Below, one piece after another: positions 53,402-62,770 of a stretch of DNA of 64,000 nt. Source of the DNA: an uncultured Pelagibacteraceae bacterium. Its GTDB lineage: Bacteria; Pseudomonadota; Alphaproteobacteria; Pelagibacterales; Pelagibacteraceae. The stretch spans positions 19,783 through 83,782 of the forward strand of contig CACELK010000002.1 of the NCBI GenBank assembly GCA_902560245.1, written 5' to 3'. Each line of letters begins with the position of its first letter. Position 1 is the first letter of the stretch. The translations under genes were made by a program, and so were the position numbers. A model generated the notes under the pieces. The model saw only the letters and a list, made by a program, of their open reading frames with translations. It was not told the origin of the DNA and did no database searches.

Positions 53402-54619
53402 ATGTATAAAATAGTTAAGAAATGCCAAATATGTAATTCTAGTTTAATAAATTTTTTAGATTTAGGCAAACAACCGCTTTGTGATGATTTAAAAGTCAAA
53501 CCAAATAGTAATAAATTTTATAAGTTGCAAATTAAGTTTTGTAAAAAATGTCTTACAGCATTTCAAAAATTTAATATTAACAAAAAAATTTTATTTCCTA
53601 AGAGCTACCATTATAGATCTGCTAATACTCAGGATGTTTTGAGTGGCATGAAAGATTTGGTTAATCAAACCTTAAAATTAAAAAAAAATTTAAAAGGTAA
53701 AAACGTATTAGATATAGGATGTAATGATGGAAGTTTGTTAGATTTTTTTAAAAAAAAAGGTAGCAATACATACGGCATTGAGCCCACAGGTGCGTTCGCT
53801 GAGGCTAAAAAGAAAAAACATATTATTTTAAATAATTATATAAACATGAAAACTTCCATATTTTTAAAGAAAAAAGTCAAAAAATTCGATGTTATTACAT
53901 TTACAAATGTTTTTGCCCATATTGAAAATTTTAAAGAGTTAATAAATTCTTTAAAAAATTTGATTTCAAAAGATACACTTGTTGTAATCGAAAACCATTA
54001 TTTAGTGGAAGTGATTAAAAAAATTCAATTTGATACCTTTTATCATGAACATCCTCGAACATACTCTTTAAACTCCTTTTTTATGATCTCAAAGTTGTTA
54101 GGCTTAAATATTGTTAAATATAATTTCGTTAAGAGATACAATGGTAACATAAGAGTTTTTCTTCAAAAAAAAAGAAATTTTAAAATTAACAAAAAATTTC
54201 AAAATGATCTTAAAAGAGAAAAAAAAATAATTAAAAATGTTAAAAATTTTCAAAAAAAAATTAATTTATGGAAATATAAGAAAAGAAAATTTTTCAATTT
54301 AGTTTCAAAAAAAAATGGAGCTATACCTGCTAAGGCTTTTCCAGGAAGAGCTTCTATCTTAATTAATCTTCTAAAATTAAATAATAATAATATTTCAAAA
54401 ATATATGAAAAAGACATCTCATTAAAAATAAATAAATATGCACCAGGCACTAATATTAAAATTGTTAAGGAGACGCTATTTAATAAAAAAGATAGAGACA
54501 AAAAAATGATTATAAATCTAGCTTGGCATATTTCGAATGAAATTAAGTTATATTTAAAACAAAAAATGAAATATTCTGGAAAAGTGATAAATATAATAAC
54601 AAAAGAAGATTTTAAATAA
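53402..54619 (+). CDS. Sugar C-methyltransferase (zinc-finger plus SAM domain)
   Basis: A 405-residue protein of the NDP-sugar C-methyltransferase type. Residues 8-50 have a CxxC...CxxC zinc site (C8, C11, C47, C50). The AdoMet domain follows with VLDIGCNDGSLLDFF (about 102-116). IENHYLVEVIKKIQFDTFYHEHPRTYSL matches the catalytic His/Tyr region of TylC3-like C3-methyltransferases. The C-terminal GAIPAKAFPGRASILI region is the family's third domain. It would add a methyl to carbon 3 of a 4-keto sugar nucleotide. Confidence 0.85.
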   Translation: MYKIVKKCQICNSSLINFLDLGKQPLCDDLKVKPNSNKFYKLQIKFCKKCLTAFQKFNINKKILFPKSYHYRSANTQDVLSGMKDLVNQTLKLKKNLKGKNVLDIGCNDGSLLDFFKKKGSNTYGIEPTGAFAEAKKKKHIILNNYINMKTSIFLKKKVKKFDVITFTNVFAHIENFKELINSLKNLISKDTLVVIENHYLVEVIKKIQFDTFYHEHPRTYSLNSFFMISKLLGLNIVKYNFVKRYNGNIRVFLQKKRNFKINKKFQNDLKREKKIIKNVKNFQKKINLWKYKKRKFFNLVSKKNGAIPAKAFPGRASILINLLKLNNNNISKIYEKDISLKINKYAPGTNIKIVKETLFNKKDRDKKMIINLAWHISNEIKLYLKQKMKYSGKVINIITKEDFK

Positions 54620-54624
54620 AGAAA

Positions 54625-55155
54625 ATGAAAATTTATTCAACAAAATTTAAGAATTTAAAGATTATAAAATTAAAAAGATTTAATGATTTAAGAGGCGATA
54701 ATATAAAAATTTTCAATAAAAAATATAAAAAATTAAAATTTAATTTTTATGAGTCCTACGTAAGTATATCAAAAAAAGGATCTGTGAGAGGTTTACATGG
54801 ACAATTAGGAAAATTTTCTCAATCAAAACTTATTTACTGCATTAAAGGCAAAGTATTAGACGTTGCAATTGATTTAAGAAAAAATTCTCAGACTTATGGA
54901 CAGGTTTTTAAAAAAATTATAACAGATAAAGATTTAACTGCCATTTTGATACCCACAGGATTTGCACATGGAGTTATTGCTTTAGAAAATGATACTATAA
55001 TAGTTAATTTTAATTCTACAGATTATAATCCAAAAAAAGAATTTGGAATTAATATTAATTCCATAAATCTTAAAATCCCTAAAATGAGATTAATTTTATC
55101 AAATAAAGATAAAAAACTTATCGATTTAAAAAAATTTATTAATAAAAGAAAATGA
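54625..55155 (+). CDS. RmlC-like sugar 3,5-epimerase
   Basis: A 176-residue cupin. The catalytic His lies in SVRGLHGQLGKFSQSKLIYC, and DVAIDLRKNSQTYGQ and LIPTGFAHGVIAL are RmlC family blocks. The terminal D-Y motif is in NSTDYNPKKEFG. It likely epimerises C3 and/or C5 of a 4-keto sugar made by the dehydratase. It follows the methyltransferase by 5 bp and overlaps the next gene by 4 bp. Confidence 0.86.
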   Translation: MKIYSTKFKNLKIIKLKRFNDLRGDNIKIFNKKYKKLKFNFYESYVSISKKGSVRGLHGQLGKFSQSKLIYCIKGKVLDVAIDLRKNSQTYGQVFKKIITDKDLTAILIPTGFAHGVIALENDTIIVNFNSTDYNPKKEFGININSINLKIPKMRLILSNKDKKLIDLKKFINKRK

Positions 55156-56000
55156 AAATAGGAATTATAGGTTCATCTGGCTTTATAGGTAGTAATTTAA
55201 ATTTTTTTTTAAGACGAAATTTTAGAAATAATTTATTTTTGTTCTCATCATATTCAACAAATAAAAAAAAATGGATTGATAAAGTTGCGAAAGAAATTAA
55301 AAGAGAAAAACCTGACATAATCATTAATTGTGCCGCAAATCAAAATCTAAATAACTCAAAAAAAAATATAATAAACTTAATTAACTCTAACATGTATTCT
55401 AATGTTATGTTTTTGTACCAGGCTACAAAAAATAAGAATTTCACTGGATACATTTCTTTTGGTACAAAGTGGGAACTAGGTGATAGAAAAATAAGTAAAC
55501 CATTAAATTTTTATGCAGCAACAAAAAAAGCAAATGAGAGTTTTTTTAATTTTTTTTCTAATAAAAAAATATCAATCATTTCCTTAAAAATTTTTGATAC
55601 TTATGGACCAAATGACAAAAGAAAAAAATTTTTAAACGATTTATTAAAAAGTTACAAAAAAAATAAATCAATAAATATTACTTCCGGCAGACAATTTCTA
55701 GATTATGTTCATATTAATGATGTTTGTGAACTTGTTAATAAAGTTATAAGCGATATTAAATCAAAAAAACTAAAAGGCTTTAAGTCATTTACTGTAAGTT
55801 CAAAAAAACCAATCAGGCTTATAAATTTTATAAAAAAATTAAATAAAATTTTAGATAACAATTTAAAATTTAATGTAGGTAAAAAAAAATATAGAATTAA
55901 TGAGTCTAAAAATCAGATCTTAAACATTTTTAATTATCCTGGCTGGAAGCCTCAACACAAATTATTTAATGAACTAAAATTTATTTTTGATAAAAGTTGA
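55152..56000 (+). CDS. NAD-dependent epimerase/dehydratase-family reductase
   Basis: A 282-residue extended SDR. N-terminal IGIIGSSGFIGSNL is the Rossmann motif, and catalytic YAATKKANE is the YxxxK. Position after an epimerase and before RfbG suggests a 4-keto reductase for the CDP sugar. It could instead be a dehydratase or epimerase. The start overlaps the epimerase gene by 4 bp; the stop is 2 bp before the next ATG. Confidence 0.82.
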   Translation: MKIGIIGSSGFIGSNLNFFLRRNFRNNLFLFSSYSTNKKKWIDKVAKEIKREKPDIIINCAANQNLNNSKKNIINLINSNMYSNVMFLYQATKNKNFTGYISFGTKWELGDRKISKPLNFYAATKKANESFFNFFSNKKISIISLKIFDTYGPNDKRKKFLNDLLKSYKKNKSINITSGRQFLDYVHINDVCELVNKVISDIKSKKLKGFKSFTVSSKKPIRLINFIKKLNKILDNNLKFNVGKKKYRINESKNQILNIFNYPGWKPQHKLFNELKFIFDKS

Positions 56001-56002
56001 TT

Positions 56003-57064
56003 ATGAAAATTCAAAATTACATTAGATTTTATAAAAATAAAAAAATACTAATAACTGGTAACACAGGTTTTGTTGGCACATACCTCTCATTATCCCTTAA
56101 ATTAATGAACTCAAAGATTTTGGGTTATTCATTAAAAAAAAAAGATCAAAAATATATTTCAAACACATTAGATTACAAAAAAAAAATAAGAACAATTTTT
56201 GATGATATAAAAAATATAGACAAACATGAGACATCTATAAAAAAATTTAATCCTGAAATACTTATACATTTAGCATCTCAGCCTCTTGTTTCAGAATCCT
56301 ATATATATACAAAAAAAACTTTTGAAACCAATATACTTGGAACTGTAAAGCTATTTGAGTTGGTAAAAAAATTAAAAAATTTAAAAAATATTTTAATATT
56401 TACGTCCGATAAAGTTTATAAAAATATAAATCAAAATATTTTGAATGAAAATTCAGAATTAGGAGGTGAGGATCCGTATAGCGCAAGCAAATCCTCTCAA
56501 GATATAATTTCAAACAGCTACAAATCTTCTTTTTTTAGAAATAATAAAAATATTTTTATTGTTAGAGCTGGTAATATAATTGGAGGTGGTGATTGGGAAA
56601 AATCAAGATTAATCCCAGATTTATTTATATCGAATAATAAAAAAAAAAATATTACTCTAAGAAATCCAAATGCTATAAGACCTTGGCAACATATTTTAGA
56701 CCTAACAGATGCAATTTTAAAGTTAATAGCAATTAAAGGAAAAAAAATTTCAGATAGATCTATTATATATAATATTGGACCTAAAAATAAAAAAGCTTAT
56801 AAAGTCAAGAACTTAATTCAAAATTTTATAAACAAATCTAAATTTATTAAAATTTCATATAAATTTAAAAAAATTAAATTTCGAGAAAAAAAATTCTTAA
56901 AAATATCAAGTAATTTAATTATGAAAGATATTAATTGGAAACCTAAATTGAATTTAAACGAGGCAATTAAAATTACTTCAGATTGGTATTCAAATTTTTA
57001 TACAAAAAAAACAAAAGCATTTAATTTTACCGAAAATCAAATTAAGAATTTTTTTAAGTATTAA
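56003..57064 (+). CDS. rfbG: CDP-glucose 4,6-dehydratase
   Basis: A 353-residue SDR with the RfbG pattern: ILITGNTGFVGTYLSLSL, IFTSDKVYKN, catalytic YSASKSSQD, and GNIIGGGDWEKSRLIPDLF with RNPNAIRPWQHILD. I use the ATG at 56003, following the previous stop, rather than a TTG at 55997. It forms CDP-4-keto-6-deoxyglucose from CDP-glucose. Although rfbF lies 3.5 kb away on the other strand, the two form one step series. Confidence 0.92.
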   Translation: MKIQNYIRFYKNKKILITGNTGFVGTYLSLSLKLMNSKILGYSLKKKDQKYISNTLDYKKKIRTIFDDIKNIDKHETSIKKFNPEILIHLASQPLVSESYIYTKKTFETNILGTVKLFELVKKLKNLKNILIFTSDKVYKNINQNILNENSELGGEDPYSASKSSQDIISNSYKSSFFRNNKNIFIVRAGNIIGGGDWEKSRLIPDLFISNNKKKNITLRNPNAIRPWQHILDLTDAILKLIAIKGKKISDRSIIYNIGPKNKKAYKVKNLIQNFINKSKFIKISYKFKKIKFREKKFLKISSNLIMKDINWKPKLNLNEAIKITSDWYSNFYTKKTKAFNFTENQIKNFFKY

Positions 57065-57075
57065 TTATGTAATTT

Positions 57076-57858
57076 ATGAAAAAGATTTTAGGAATCGTTG
57101 TTCTGGGTTTATTGTGGATCAATACTTCATATGCAGTAAGTTTACCTAAAGATGTAGCTTCAGGTAGTAAATTTAAAAAAAGCCTTACAGGGAATTATTA
57201 TAAAAAATATGGAATGCAAGTAGTTAATAAATCAGATGGTCATCCAGTTCGTGCAGGTGAAAAATCTATAAGGTTTGAATTAAGAGCTGGTGATTGTGGT
57301 AAAGATAAAGATGGTAACTGGAATGATTGTAAAACAAATCGTGAAAGACATGAGTTGAGTGCAAGGCTTAGAGTTAGCAAAGGAGATAGATGGTATTCTT
57401 GGTCAATTTATATGCCTGAAGATTTTGTAAATGTTGATCCTGTATCAGTTATACTTGGTCAGTTTCACCAAGAAAAAAAACATGTAATTTGGATGTTTAA
57501 AAATAAACGTGGTGGATATTGGATCGAAAACTATGTTCCTGGATATACTGTAGGAAGCACTCAAATTTTTTCTAAAGAAGAATTGTTAGGAAAATGGAAT
57601 GATATATTGGTAAATGTTAATTGGACACATAAAGATGATGGTTATTTTAAATTATGGGCAAATAATAAATTAGTTTTTGATTTTAAAGGTGCAACAAAAT
57701 CTAAAGGTGTGAAAACATATTTTAAATTTGGAATTTATAGATCTAAAGTAAATGTTTATAAGCAGATACATATGAAAGATATACCTATACAAGTAGTATA
57801 TTTTGATGAAGTAAGAGCTGGTAAAAAAAAAGAAGATGTAATTAAGAATTTGAAATGA
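57076..57858 (+). CDS. Secreted polysaccharide-lyase-like protein
   Basis: A 260-residue protein with a signal peptide (residues 1-20, ending TSYA). The jelly-roll blocks SIRFELRAGDCG, NRERHELSARLRV, WYSWSIYMPEDF, GQFHQEKKHV and YFKFGIYRS fit heparin-lyase/PL-type (PF14099-like) proteins. The conserved Arg, His and Tyr residues of such enzymes are present as a set, but I cannot name the catalytic ones with certainty. It would act in the periplasm or outside the cell, possibly trimming the organism's own glycan, as it follows the sugar genes. Confidence 0.75.
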   Translation: MKKILGIVVLGLLWINTSYAVSLPKDVASGSKFKKSLTGNYYKKYGMQVVNKSDGHPVRAGEKSIRFELRAGDCGKDKDGNWNDCKTNRERHELSARLRVSKGDRWYSWSIYMPEDFVNVDPVSVILGQFHQEKKHVIWMFKNKRGGYWIENYVPGYTVGSTQIFSKEELLGKWNDILVNVNWTHKDDGYFKLWANNKLVFDFKGATKSKGVKTYFKFGIYRSKVNVYKQIHMKDIPIQVVYFDEVRAGKKKEDVIKNLK

Positions 57859-57888
57859 AAAAAATTTAACGTTGATTTAATTGAGTGA

Positions 57889-57964
57889 TGGTGCCCCCGC
57901 ACGGATTCGAACCGCGGACCTATTGATTACAAATCAATTGCTCTACCAACTGAGCTACAAGGGC
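57889..57964 (-). tRNA. tRNA-Thr (TGT anticodon)
   Basis: A 76-nt tRNA including encoded CCA on the minus strand. Acceptor GCCCTTG pairs with CGGGGGC using two G-T wobbles. The anticodon loop is TTTGTAA (anticodon TGT, reads ACA), and the T-loop is GGTTCGAATCC. It marks the right edge of the surface-glycan region. Confidence 0.95.
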
Positions 57965-57997
57965 ACTGACAATCTTTTAGTTTGATTTTAAATATTA

Positions 57998-58741
57998 TCA
58001 AGATATTTTTTTTTGTTGATTTATATGATGAAAAACAATTGCTGCTGTATTTGATATATTTAAACTTTCAATATTTTTGTTCATTAATACTTTTACTTTG
58101 TAATCGGCATATTTGCCTGTATGCTTTTTAATTCCAAAGCCCTCAGACCCAAAAAGTAAAACATTATTTCCATTCCAATTAATATCTGTAAAATTTTTTT
58201 TTCCATCAGATTCAAATGCGTAAACCCAAAAATTTTTCTCTCTTAAGTTTTTTAAGGTAGAATTAATATTTGAAACTTGAAAAATATTAATGTGTTCAAG
58301 GCATCCACTTGCGGATTTATACATTAATTTACTTTTACTGGGGAAATGTCTTTCTTTAACAATTATTCCATCAATATTAAACGAAGCTGCACTTCTTATT
58401 ATAGAACCAATATTTCTTGGATCAGTTACCTCATTGAGGCATACTAAATTTAAGTTATTTTTATTTTTAATAAAATCTTTAAGTTTTATTTCTTCTAGAT
58501 CTTCTATTTCAGCAATATATCCTTGATGTAAAACTTGATCTTTATTTATATAATTATCCATTTCTTTTTTACTTTTAAAAAAAACTTTCACGTTTTTTAG
58601 AATATTTGTACTGTTATTATTTCTATGAATTTTTTTTTTAGACTCCTCAGTTAAAAAAACTCTCAGAACTTTCCTTTTTGGGTTTTTTAATGCTTCTATA
58701 ACTGCATGTTGTCCAACTATGAAAAAAGATGATTTATTCAT
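57998..58741 (-). CDS. rlmB: 23S rRNA (guanosine-2'-O-)-methyltransferase RlmB
   Basis: A 247-residue SpoU/TrmH-family enzyme. N-terminal FIVGQHAVIEALKNPKRKV is the RlmB L30e-like substrate domain. The SPOUT core has LNEVTDPRNIGSIIRSAASF (motif 1), VLLFGSEGFGIKK (motif 2) and IESLNISNTAAIVFHH (motif 3). It methylates G2251 in the peptidyl transferase region (E. coli numbering). It lies downstream of tRNA-Thr on the same strand. Confidence 0.9.
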   Translation of the reverse strand: MNKSSFFIVGQHAVIEALKNPKRKVLRVFLTEESKKKIHRNNNSTNILKNVKVFFKSKKEMDNYINKDQVLHQGYIAEIEDLEEIKLKDFIKNKNNLNLVCLNEVTDPRNIGSIIRSAASFNIDGIIVKERHFPSKSKLMYKSASGCLEHINIFQVSNINSTLKNLREKNFWVYAFESDGKKNFTDINWNGNNVLLFGSEGFGIKKHTGKYADYKVKVLMNKNIESLNISNTAAIVFHHINQQKKIS

Positions 58742-58794
58742 TACAAATGTCGATTTTATACGTATTTTTATCAGTTTTTATAGCAAATCTCATA

Positions 58795-58822
58795 TTGCAT
58801 TTAGGATATAAAAATATATAAA
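58795..58822 (+). promoter_or_regulatory. Candidate promoter of the tRNA-Tyr/tRNA-Gly/tuf operon
   Basis: TTGCAT at 58795-58800 and TATAAA at 58817-58822 form a sigma-70-like pair with a 16-bp spacer. The predicted start would be near 58829, about 43 bp before tRNA-Tyr. A GC-rich hairpin (GGGGA-CGCT-TCCCC, 58853-58866) follows in the leader, which may be a processing site before the tRNA. Confidence 0.55.
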
Positions 58823-58871
58823 ACGCTTGTTGTTTGAAGCTTTATTGAACTAGGGGACGCTTCCCCACAAA

Positions 58872-58957
58872 GGAGGGGTTCCAGAGCGGTCAAATGGGGC
58901 GGGCTGTAAACCCGTTGACTTCGGTCTTCGAAAGTTCGAATCTTTCCCCCTCCACCA
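58872..58957 (+). tRNA. tRNA-Tyr (GTA anticodon)
   Basis: An 86-nt class II tRNA: acceptor GGAGGGG/CCCCTCC, anticodon loop CTGTAAA (GTA), variable arm around GACTTCGGTC, encoded CCA. It is followed by tRNA-Gly 45 bp on, then tuf. Confidence 0.95.
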
Positions 58958-59002
58958 TTCAATAAAGTTTATAATAACAATGGAGTGTAACTCTTGGGTG
59001 TT

Positions 59003-59076
59003 GCGGGTGTAGTTCAATGGTAGAACGCTAGCCTTCCAAGCTGGATGTAAGGGTTCGATTCCCTTTACCCGCTCCA
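59003..59076 (+). tRNA. tRNA-Gly (TCC anticodon)
   Basis: A 74-nt tRNA: acceptor GCGGGTG pairs with TACCCGC (one G-T), anticodon loop CTTCCAA (TCC), T-loop GGTTCGATTCC, discriminator T and encoded CCA. It ends 36 bp before tuf in the conserved Tyr-Gly-tuf order. Confidence 0.95.
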
Positions 59077-59112
59077 AAAAATAAATGATAAAAATATTGA
59101 GGTTAAAAAGTA

Positions 59113-60303
59113 ATGTCGAAAGAAAAATTTGTTAGAAATAAACCGCATTGTAACATTGGTACAATCGGACACGTAGACCATGGTAAAACAACATTAACTG
59201 CAGCTATAACTAAAGTTTTAGCTGAAGCAGGAGGTGCAAAATTTGTTGCGTATGATCAGATTGATAAAGCTCCTGAAGAGAAAGAGAGAGGAATAACTAT
59301 TTCTACTGCTCATGTTGAATATGAAACAGAAAAAAGGCATTACGCCCATGTGGATTGTCCAGGACATGCTGATTATGTAAAAAATATGATTACTGGTGCA
59401 GCTCAAATGGATGGTGCGATATTAGTTGTTAATGCTGCAGATGGTCCTATGCCTCAAACAAGAGAACATATTCTTTTAGCAAGACAAGTAGGGGTCCCTG
59501 CGATTGTAGTGTTTCTAAATAAAGTAGACCAAGTACAAGATAAAGAACTAATTGATTTAGTAGAAGAGGAAATTAGAGAACTCTTAACATCATATAAATT
59601 CCCAGGAGACAAGACTCCAATTGTTAAAGGATCTGCTTTAAATGCTGTTGAGGGAAAAGATGAAGCAACAGGTAAAAATGCAATAATGGAATTGATGAAA
59701 GCAGTTGATGAACATATTCCACAACCAGACAGACCAAAAGATAAACCTTTTTTAATGCCAGTAGAGGATGTTTTTTCTATATCTGGTAGAGGAACTGTTG
59801 TTACAGGTAGAGTTGAACAAGGTGTTGTTAAAACAGGCGAAGAAATCGAAATAGTTGGTATTAGAGATACAAAAAAAACAGTCTGCACTGGAGTTGAAAT
59901 GTTTAGAAAACTTTTAGATAGTGGAGAAGCCGGAGATAATATTGGTGCCTTGTTAAGAGGAGTCGAAAGAACTGATGTTGAAAGAGGACAAGTTTTGGCC
60001 AAACCAGGTTCTGTTACACCGCATACTGAATTTGAAGCGCAGGCCTATGTGTTAAAAAAAGAGGAAGGTGGCAGACACACACCTTTTTTTACAAAATATA
60101 GACCGCAGTTTTATTTTAGAACAACTGACGTTACTGGAGAAGTAGCGCTTCCATCAGGAACAGAGATGGTAATGCCTGGTGACGATGCCAAATTTACTGT
60201 TAAACTAATTACACCAATAGCAATGAGTGAGAAGTTAAATTTTGCAATTCGTGAAGGTGGTAGAACGGTAGGAGCTGGAGTAGTAACTAAGATTATAAAA
60301 TAA
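59113..60303 (+). CDS. tuf: Elongation factor Tu
   Basis: A 396-residue EF-Tu. G1 is [10 protein letters not shown] (19-28), G3 DCPGHADY, G4 NKVDQ, and the effector region has RGITIST. All three domains are complete, ending [14 protein letters not shown]. It delivers aminoacyl-tRNA to the ribosome. It sits between tRNA-Gly and tRNA-Trp, four bases before the latter, so tRNA processing must trim the mRNA 3' end. Confidence 0.98.
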   Translation: MSKEKFVRNKPHCNIGTIGHVDHGKTTLTAAITKVLAEAGGAKFVAYDQIDKAPEEKERGITISTAHVEYETEKRHYAHVDCPGHADYVKNMITGAAQMDGAILVVNAADGPMPQTREHILLARQVGVPAIVVFLNKVDQVQDKELIDLVEEEIRELLTSYKFPGDKTPIVKGSALNAVEGKDEATGKNAIMELMKAVDEHIPQPDRPKDKPFLMPVEDVFSISGRGTVVTGRVEQGVVKTGEEIEIVGIRDTKKTVCTGVEMFRKLLDSGEAGDNIGALLRGVERTDVERGQVLAKPGSVTPHTEFEAQAYVLKKEEGGRHTPFFTKYRPQFYFRTTDVTGEVALPSGTEMVMPGDDAKFTVKLITPIAMSEKLNFAIREGGRTVGAGVVTKIIK

Positions 60304-60307
60304 ACTT

Positions 60308-60383
60308 AGGAGTGTAGCTCAATTGGTAGAGCGCCGGTCTCCAAAACCGGAGGCTGAGGGTTCGAGTCCCTCCGCTCCTGCCA
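60308..60383 (+). tRNA. tRNA-Trp (CCA anticodon)
   Basis: A 76-nt tRNA: acceptor AGGAGTG/CGCTCCT, anticodon stem CCGGT/ACCGG around loop CTCCAAA (anticodon CCA), T-loop GGTTCGAGTCC, encoded CCA tail at 60381-60383. It lies between tuf and secE, 14 bp before secE. Confidence 0.96.
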
Positions 60384-60397
60384 GTACAAGGAAAAAT

Positions 60398-60589
60398 ATG
60401 AAGAACCCTTTAAAATTTATACAAGAAGTAAAACAAGAGGCTTTTAAAGTAACTTGGCCCACAGGAAAAGAGACTTTACAAGGAACTCTTATGGTAGTTG
60501 CGATGGCAATTGTAGCAGCTTTATTTTTTTTGCTTTTAGATCAAATTTTGAAATTTTTTTTAGAAATGTTGTTAAAGGTGAGTTTTTAA
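60398..60589 (+). CDS. secE: Preprotein translocase subunit SecE
   Basis: A 63-residue minimal SecE. I chose the ATG at 60398; an in-frame start further upstream would fall inside tRNA-Trp. It has the amphipathic EVKQEAFKVTWPTGKET helix (about 10-26) and one transmembrane helix (about 30-55). It stabilises SecY. The nusG ATG overlaps its stop by 1 bp. Confidence 0.94.
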   Translation: MKNPLKFIQEVKQEAFKVTWPTGKETLQGTLMVVAMAIVAALFFLLLDQILKFFLEMLLKVSF

Positions 60590-61119
60590 TGAAAAATTGG
60601 TATATCGTACAATCTCATTCAAGTTTTGAAAATAAAGTAGCTAGCTTAATCAAAGAAGAGGCAGATAAAGCTAAAATATCAGATAAAATTGAAGAAATTA
60701 TAGTACCTACCCACGATGTAACTGAAGTAAAAAGAGGCAAAAGAATACAAAGGAAAAAAAAATATTTTCCTGGGTATGTCTTGATTAAAAGTGAAATGGA
60801 TAACAATATTTACCATATGATAAAAAAAATAAAAAGAGTAAGTGGTTTTTTGGGCTCTAAAGGCGTTCCTGTTCCTGTATCAGACAAAGAAATAGAAAAA
60901 ATTTTAGGACAAATCAAAGATGGTGTTGCACAACCTAAATCAGGAATTGAATACAATGTTGGAGAAAAAGTTCAGGTGATAGATGGGCCTTTCGCTTCTT
61001 TTAGCGGTTTAGTTGAGGGAGTTGATGAAGAAAAATCTAGACTTAAAGTTTCGGTATCTATATTTGGAAGACCAACTCCTGTAGACTTAGAATTTAATCA
61101 AGTAGAGAAAGTAAGCTAA
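60589..61119 (+). CDS. nusG: Transcription termination/antitermination protein NusG
   Basis: A 176-residue NusG. N-terminal [21 protein letters not shown] and [12 protein letters not shown] form the NGN domain, and [20 protein letters not shown] is the C-terminal KOW. I start at the ATG at 60589 overlapping secE; an earlier in-frame start would read through secE in another frame. It links RNA polymerase with Rho or ribosomes. Confidence 0.95.
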   Translation: MKNWYIVQSHSSFENKVASLIKEEADKAKISDKIEEIIVPTHDVTEVKRGKRIQRKKKYFPGYVLIKSEMDNNIYHMIKKIKRVSGFLGSKGVPVPVSDKEIEKILGQIKDGVAQPKSGIEYNVGEKVQVIDGPFASFSGLVEGVDEEKSRLKVSVSIFGRPTPVDLEFNQVEKVS

Positions 61120-61547
61120 TGGCAAAAAAAGAAATTTCAGGATATGTAAAATTACAAATTAAAGGTGGCCAAGCAAATCCTGCTCCACCAGTAGGACCAG
61201 CTTTGGGTCAAAGAGGAATTAATATTATGGAATTTTGTAAAGCTTTTAATGAAAAGACTAAAGATTTTATGGGAAAACCTGTTCCCGTAGTAATAACTGT
61301 TTATAAAGATAAAAAATTTGACTTTATTATAAAATCTCCACCCGCTTCGCATTTTATTAAAGAAGCCGCAAAAATAAAAGGTGGATCTCAAGAACCAGGA
61401 AGACAAATAGTTGCATCTATAACAAAAAAACAAGCAGAAGAAATAGCCAAAAAAAAAATGGCAGATTTAAATGCTCATGATTTAGACGAGGCTGTAAAGA
61501 TAATTGCTGGATCAGCAAGATCAATGGGAATTGAGGTTAAAGAATAA
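61119..61547 (+). CDS. rplK: 50S ribosomal protein L11
   Basis: A 142-residue L11 with [20 protein letters not shown] at the N-terminus and the rRNA-binding C-terminal domain ([11 protein letters not shown]). It shares 1 bp with nusG and 1 bp with rplA, so the four genes are translated as a tight unit. It forms the GTPase-associated centre with L10-L12. Confidence 0.97.
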   Translation: MAKKEISGYVKLQIKGGQANPAPPVGPALGQRGINIMEFCKAFNEKTKDFMGKPVPVVITVYKDKKFDFIIKSPPASHFIKEAAKIKGGSQEPGRQIVASITKKQAEEIAKKKMADLNAHDLDEAVKIIAGSARSMGIEVKE

Positions 61548-62236
61548 TGACATCTAAAAGATACAAAAAATTACCAGCTGAAACTTCAAAATTACAAGCA
61601 AATTCTATTGATAAGATTTTGCCTGAAATTAAAAAAAACTGTACTACAAAATTTGATGAGTCTATAGATTTAAGTTTTCAAATAAATCATAAACAAAAAA
61701 AAAATGAAATTAATTTACGAACAATGGTTAATTTACCTTCCGGCAGTGGTAAAAAAGTTAAAGTAGCGGTAGTTTGTGAAGAAGATAAGATAAATGAGGC
61801 CAAGGAAGCTGGAGCTGACATTTTTGGTGCAGATGATTTTATTGAAAAAATAAAAAATGGAGATTTAAACTTTGATAAATTAATTTGTACATCTTCAATG
61901 ATGATAAAACTTTCAAAATTAGGTAAAATTTTAGGTCCAAAAGGATTAATGCCTAATCCTAAACTTGGTACGGTTACAAATAACGTTAAAAAGGCTGTAG
62001 AAGATGCAAAAGCTGGTCAAGTTGAAATTAAAAATGATAAAGACGGAAATATCGGATTAAGTATTGGAAAAAAATCATTTGCAGACGAAAAACTTATTAA
62101 AAATTATAATGCAGTTTTAGATGTATTAGAAAAAGAAAAATCAAATAATACTATTAAGGGAGATTTAATTAAAAGTATTTTTATTACATCTACAATGGGA
62201 GTTTCGTATAAAATAAAATTATCGAAAAATATTTAA
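61547..62236 (+). CDS. rplA: 50S ribosomal protein L1
   Basis: A 229-residue L1. LPSGSGKKVKVAVVCEED and the signature KILGPKGLMPNPKLGTVT are clear. L1 forms the stalk and in many bacteria represses its own operon. It overlaps rplK by 1 bp. No operator hairpin could be confirmed upstream. Confidence 0.96.
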   Translation: MTSKRYKKLPAETSKLQANSIDKILPEIKKNCTTKFDESIDLSFQINHKQKKNEINLRTMVNLPSGSGKKVKVAVVCEEDKINEAKEAGADIFGADDFIEKIKNGDLNFDKLICTSSMMIKLSKLGKILGPKGLMPNPKLGTVTNNVKKAVEDAKAGQVEIKNDKDGNIGLSIGKKSFADEKLIKNYNAVLDVLEKEKSNNTIKGDLIKSIFITSTMGVSYKIKLSKNI

Positions 62237-62238
62237 TC

Positions 62239-62748
62239 ATGATGAACAAACAACAAAAACAAGAGTATATTAAAGAAATGACAGCTCAATTCAATAAAAG
62301 TGATGCTGTTTTAGTCACTCATTATCAAGGTCTTTCAGTTAAACAGTTGGATAATTTAAGAAAACAAATGAGAGAACATGGAATTAAATTTAAAATTACC
62401 AAAAATAGAATTACAAAACTTGCATTAAAAAATTCACGTTGCAAAGACCTCTCAGAACTTTTTAATGGTCCAACAGCTGTTGCGTTATCAGAAGATGCAA
62501 TTACGTCTGCTAAAATTCTAACAAAATTTTCAAAAGAAAACTTAAATTTGAAAATTTTGGGCGGAATCATGGGAGAGGAAGTCTTAGATGTAGCTGGAGT
62601 TGCAAATGTCGCAACTTTACCTACTTTAGATGAAGCTAGAGCAAAAATTGTAGGTATTTTGCGTTCACCAGCGCAAAAAATTGCAAGTATTTTACTTGCA
62701 CCTGCTTCAAAAATCGCTATTTTAGCGCTCGAAAAAAGTAAAAAATAA
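62239..62748 (+). CDS. rplJ: 50S ribosomal protein L10
   Basis: A 169-residue L10 with [20 protein letters not shown] and [12 protein letters not shown] typical of the family; the C-terminal helix binds L12 dimers. It starts 2 bp after rplA at the first of two adjacent ATGs. Unlike in many bacteria there is no gap for a long leader before it. Confidence 0.95.
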   Translation: MMNKQQKQEYIKEMTAQFNKSDAVLVTHYQGLSVKQLDNLRKQMREHGIKFKITKNRITKLALKNSRCKDLSELFNGPTAVALSEDAITSAKILTKFSKENLNLKILGGIMGEEVLDVAGVANVATLPTLDEARAKIVGILRSPAQKIASILLAPASKIAILALEKSKK

Positions 62749-62770
62749 ACCCTACAAAATACAAATAATT

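Noticed and set aside
60323..60397. N-terminal extension of secE into tRNA-Trp
   Set aside because: The in-frame codons fall inside a well-paired tRNA; the ATG at 60398 fits SecE.
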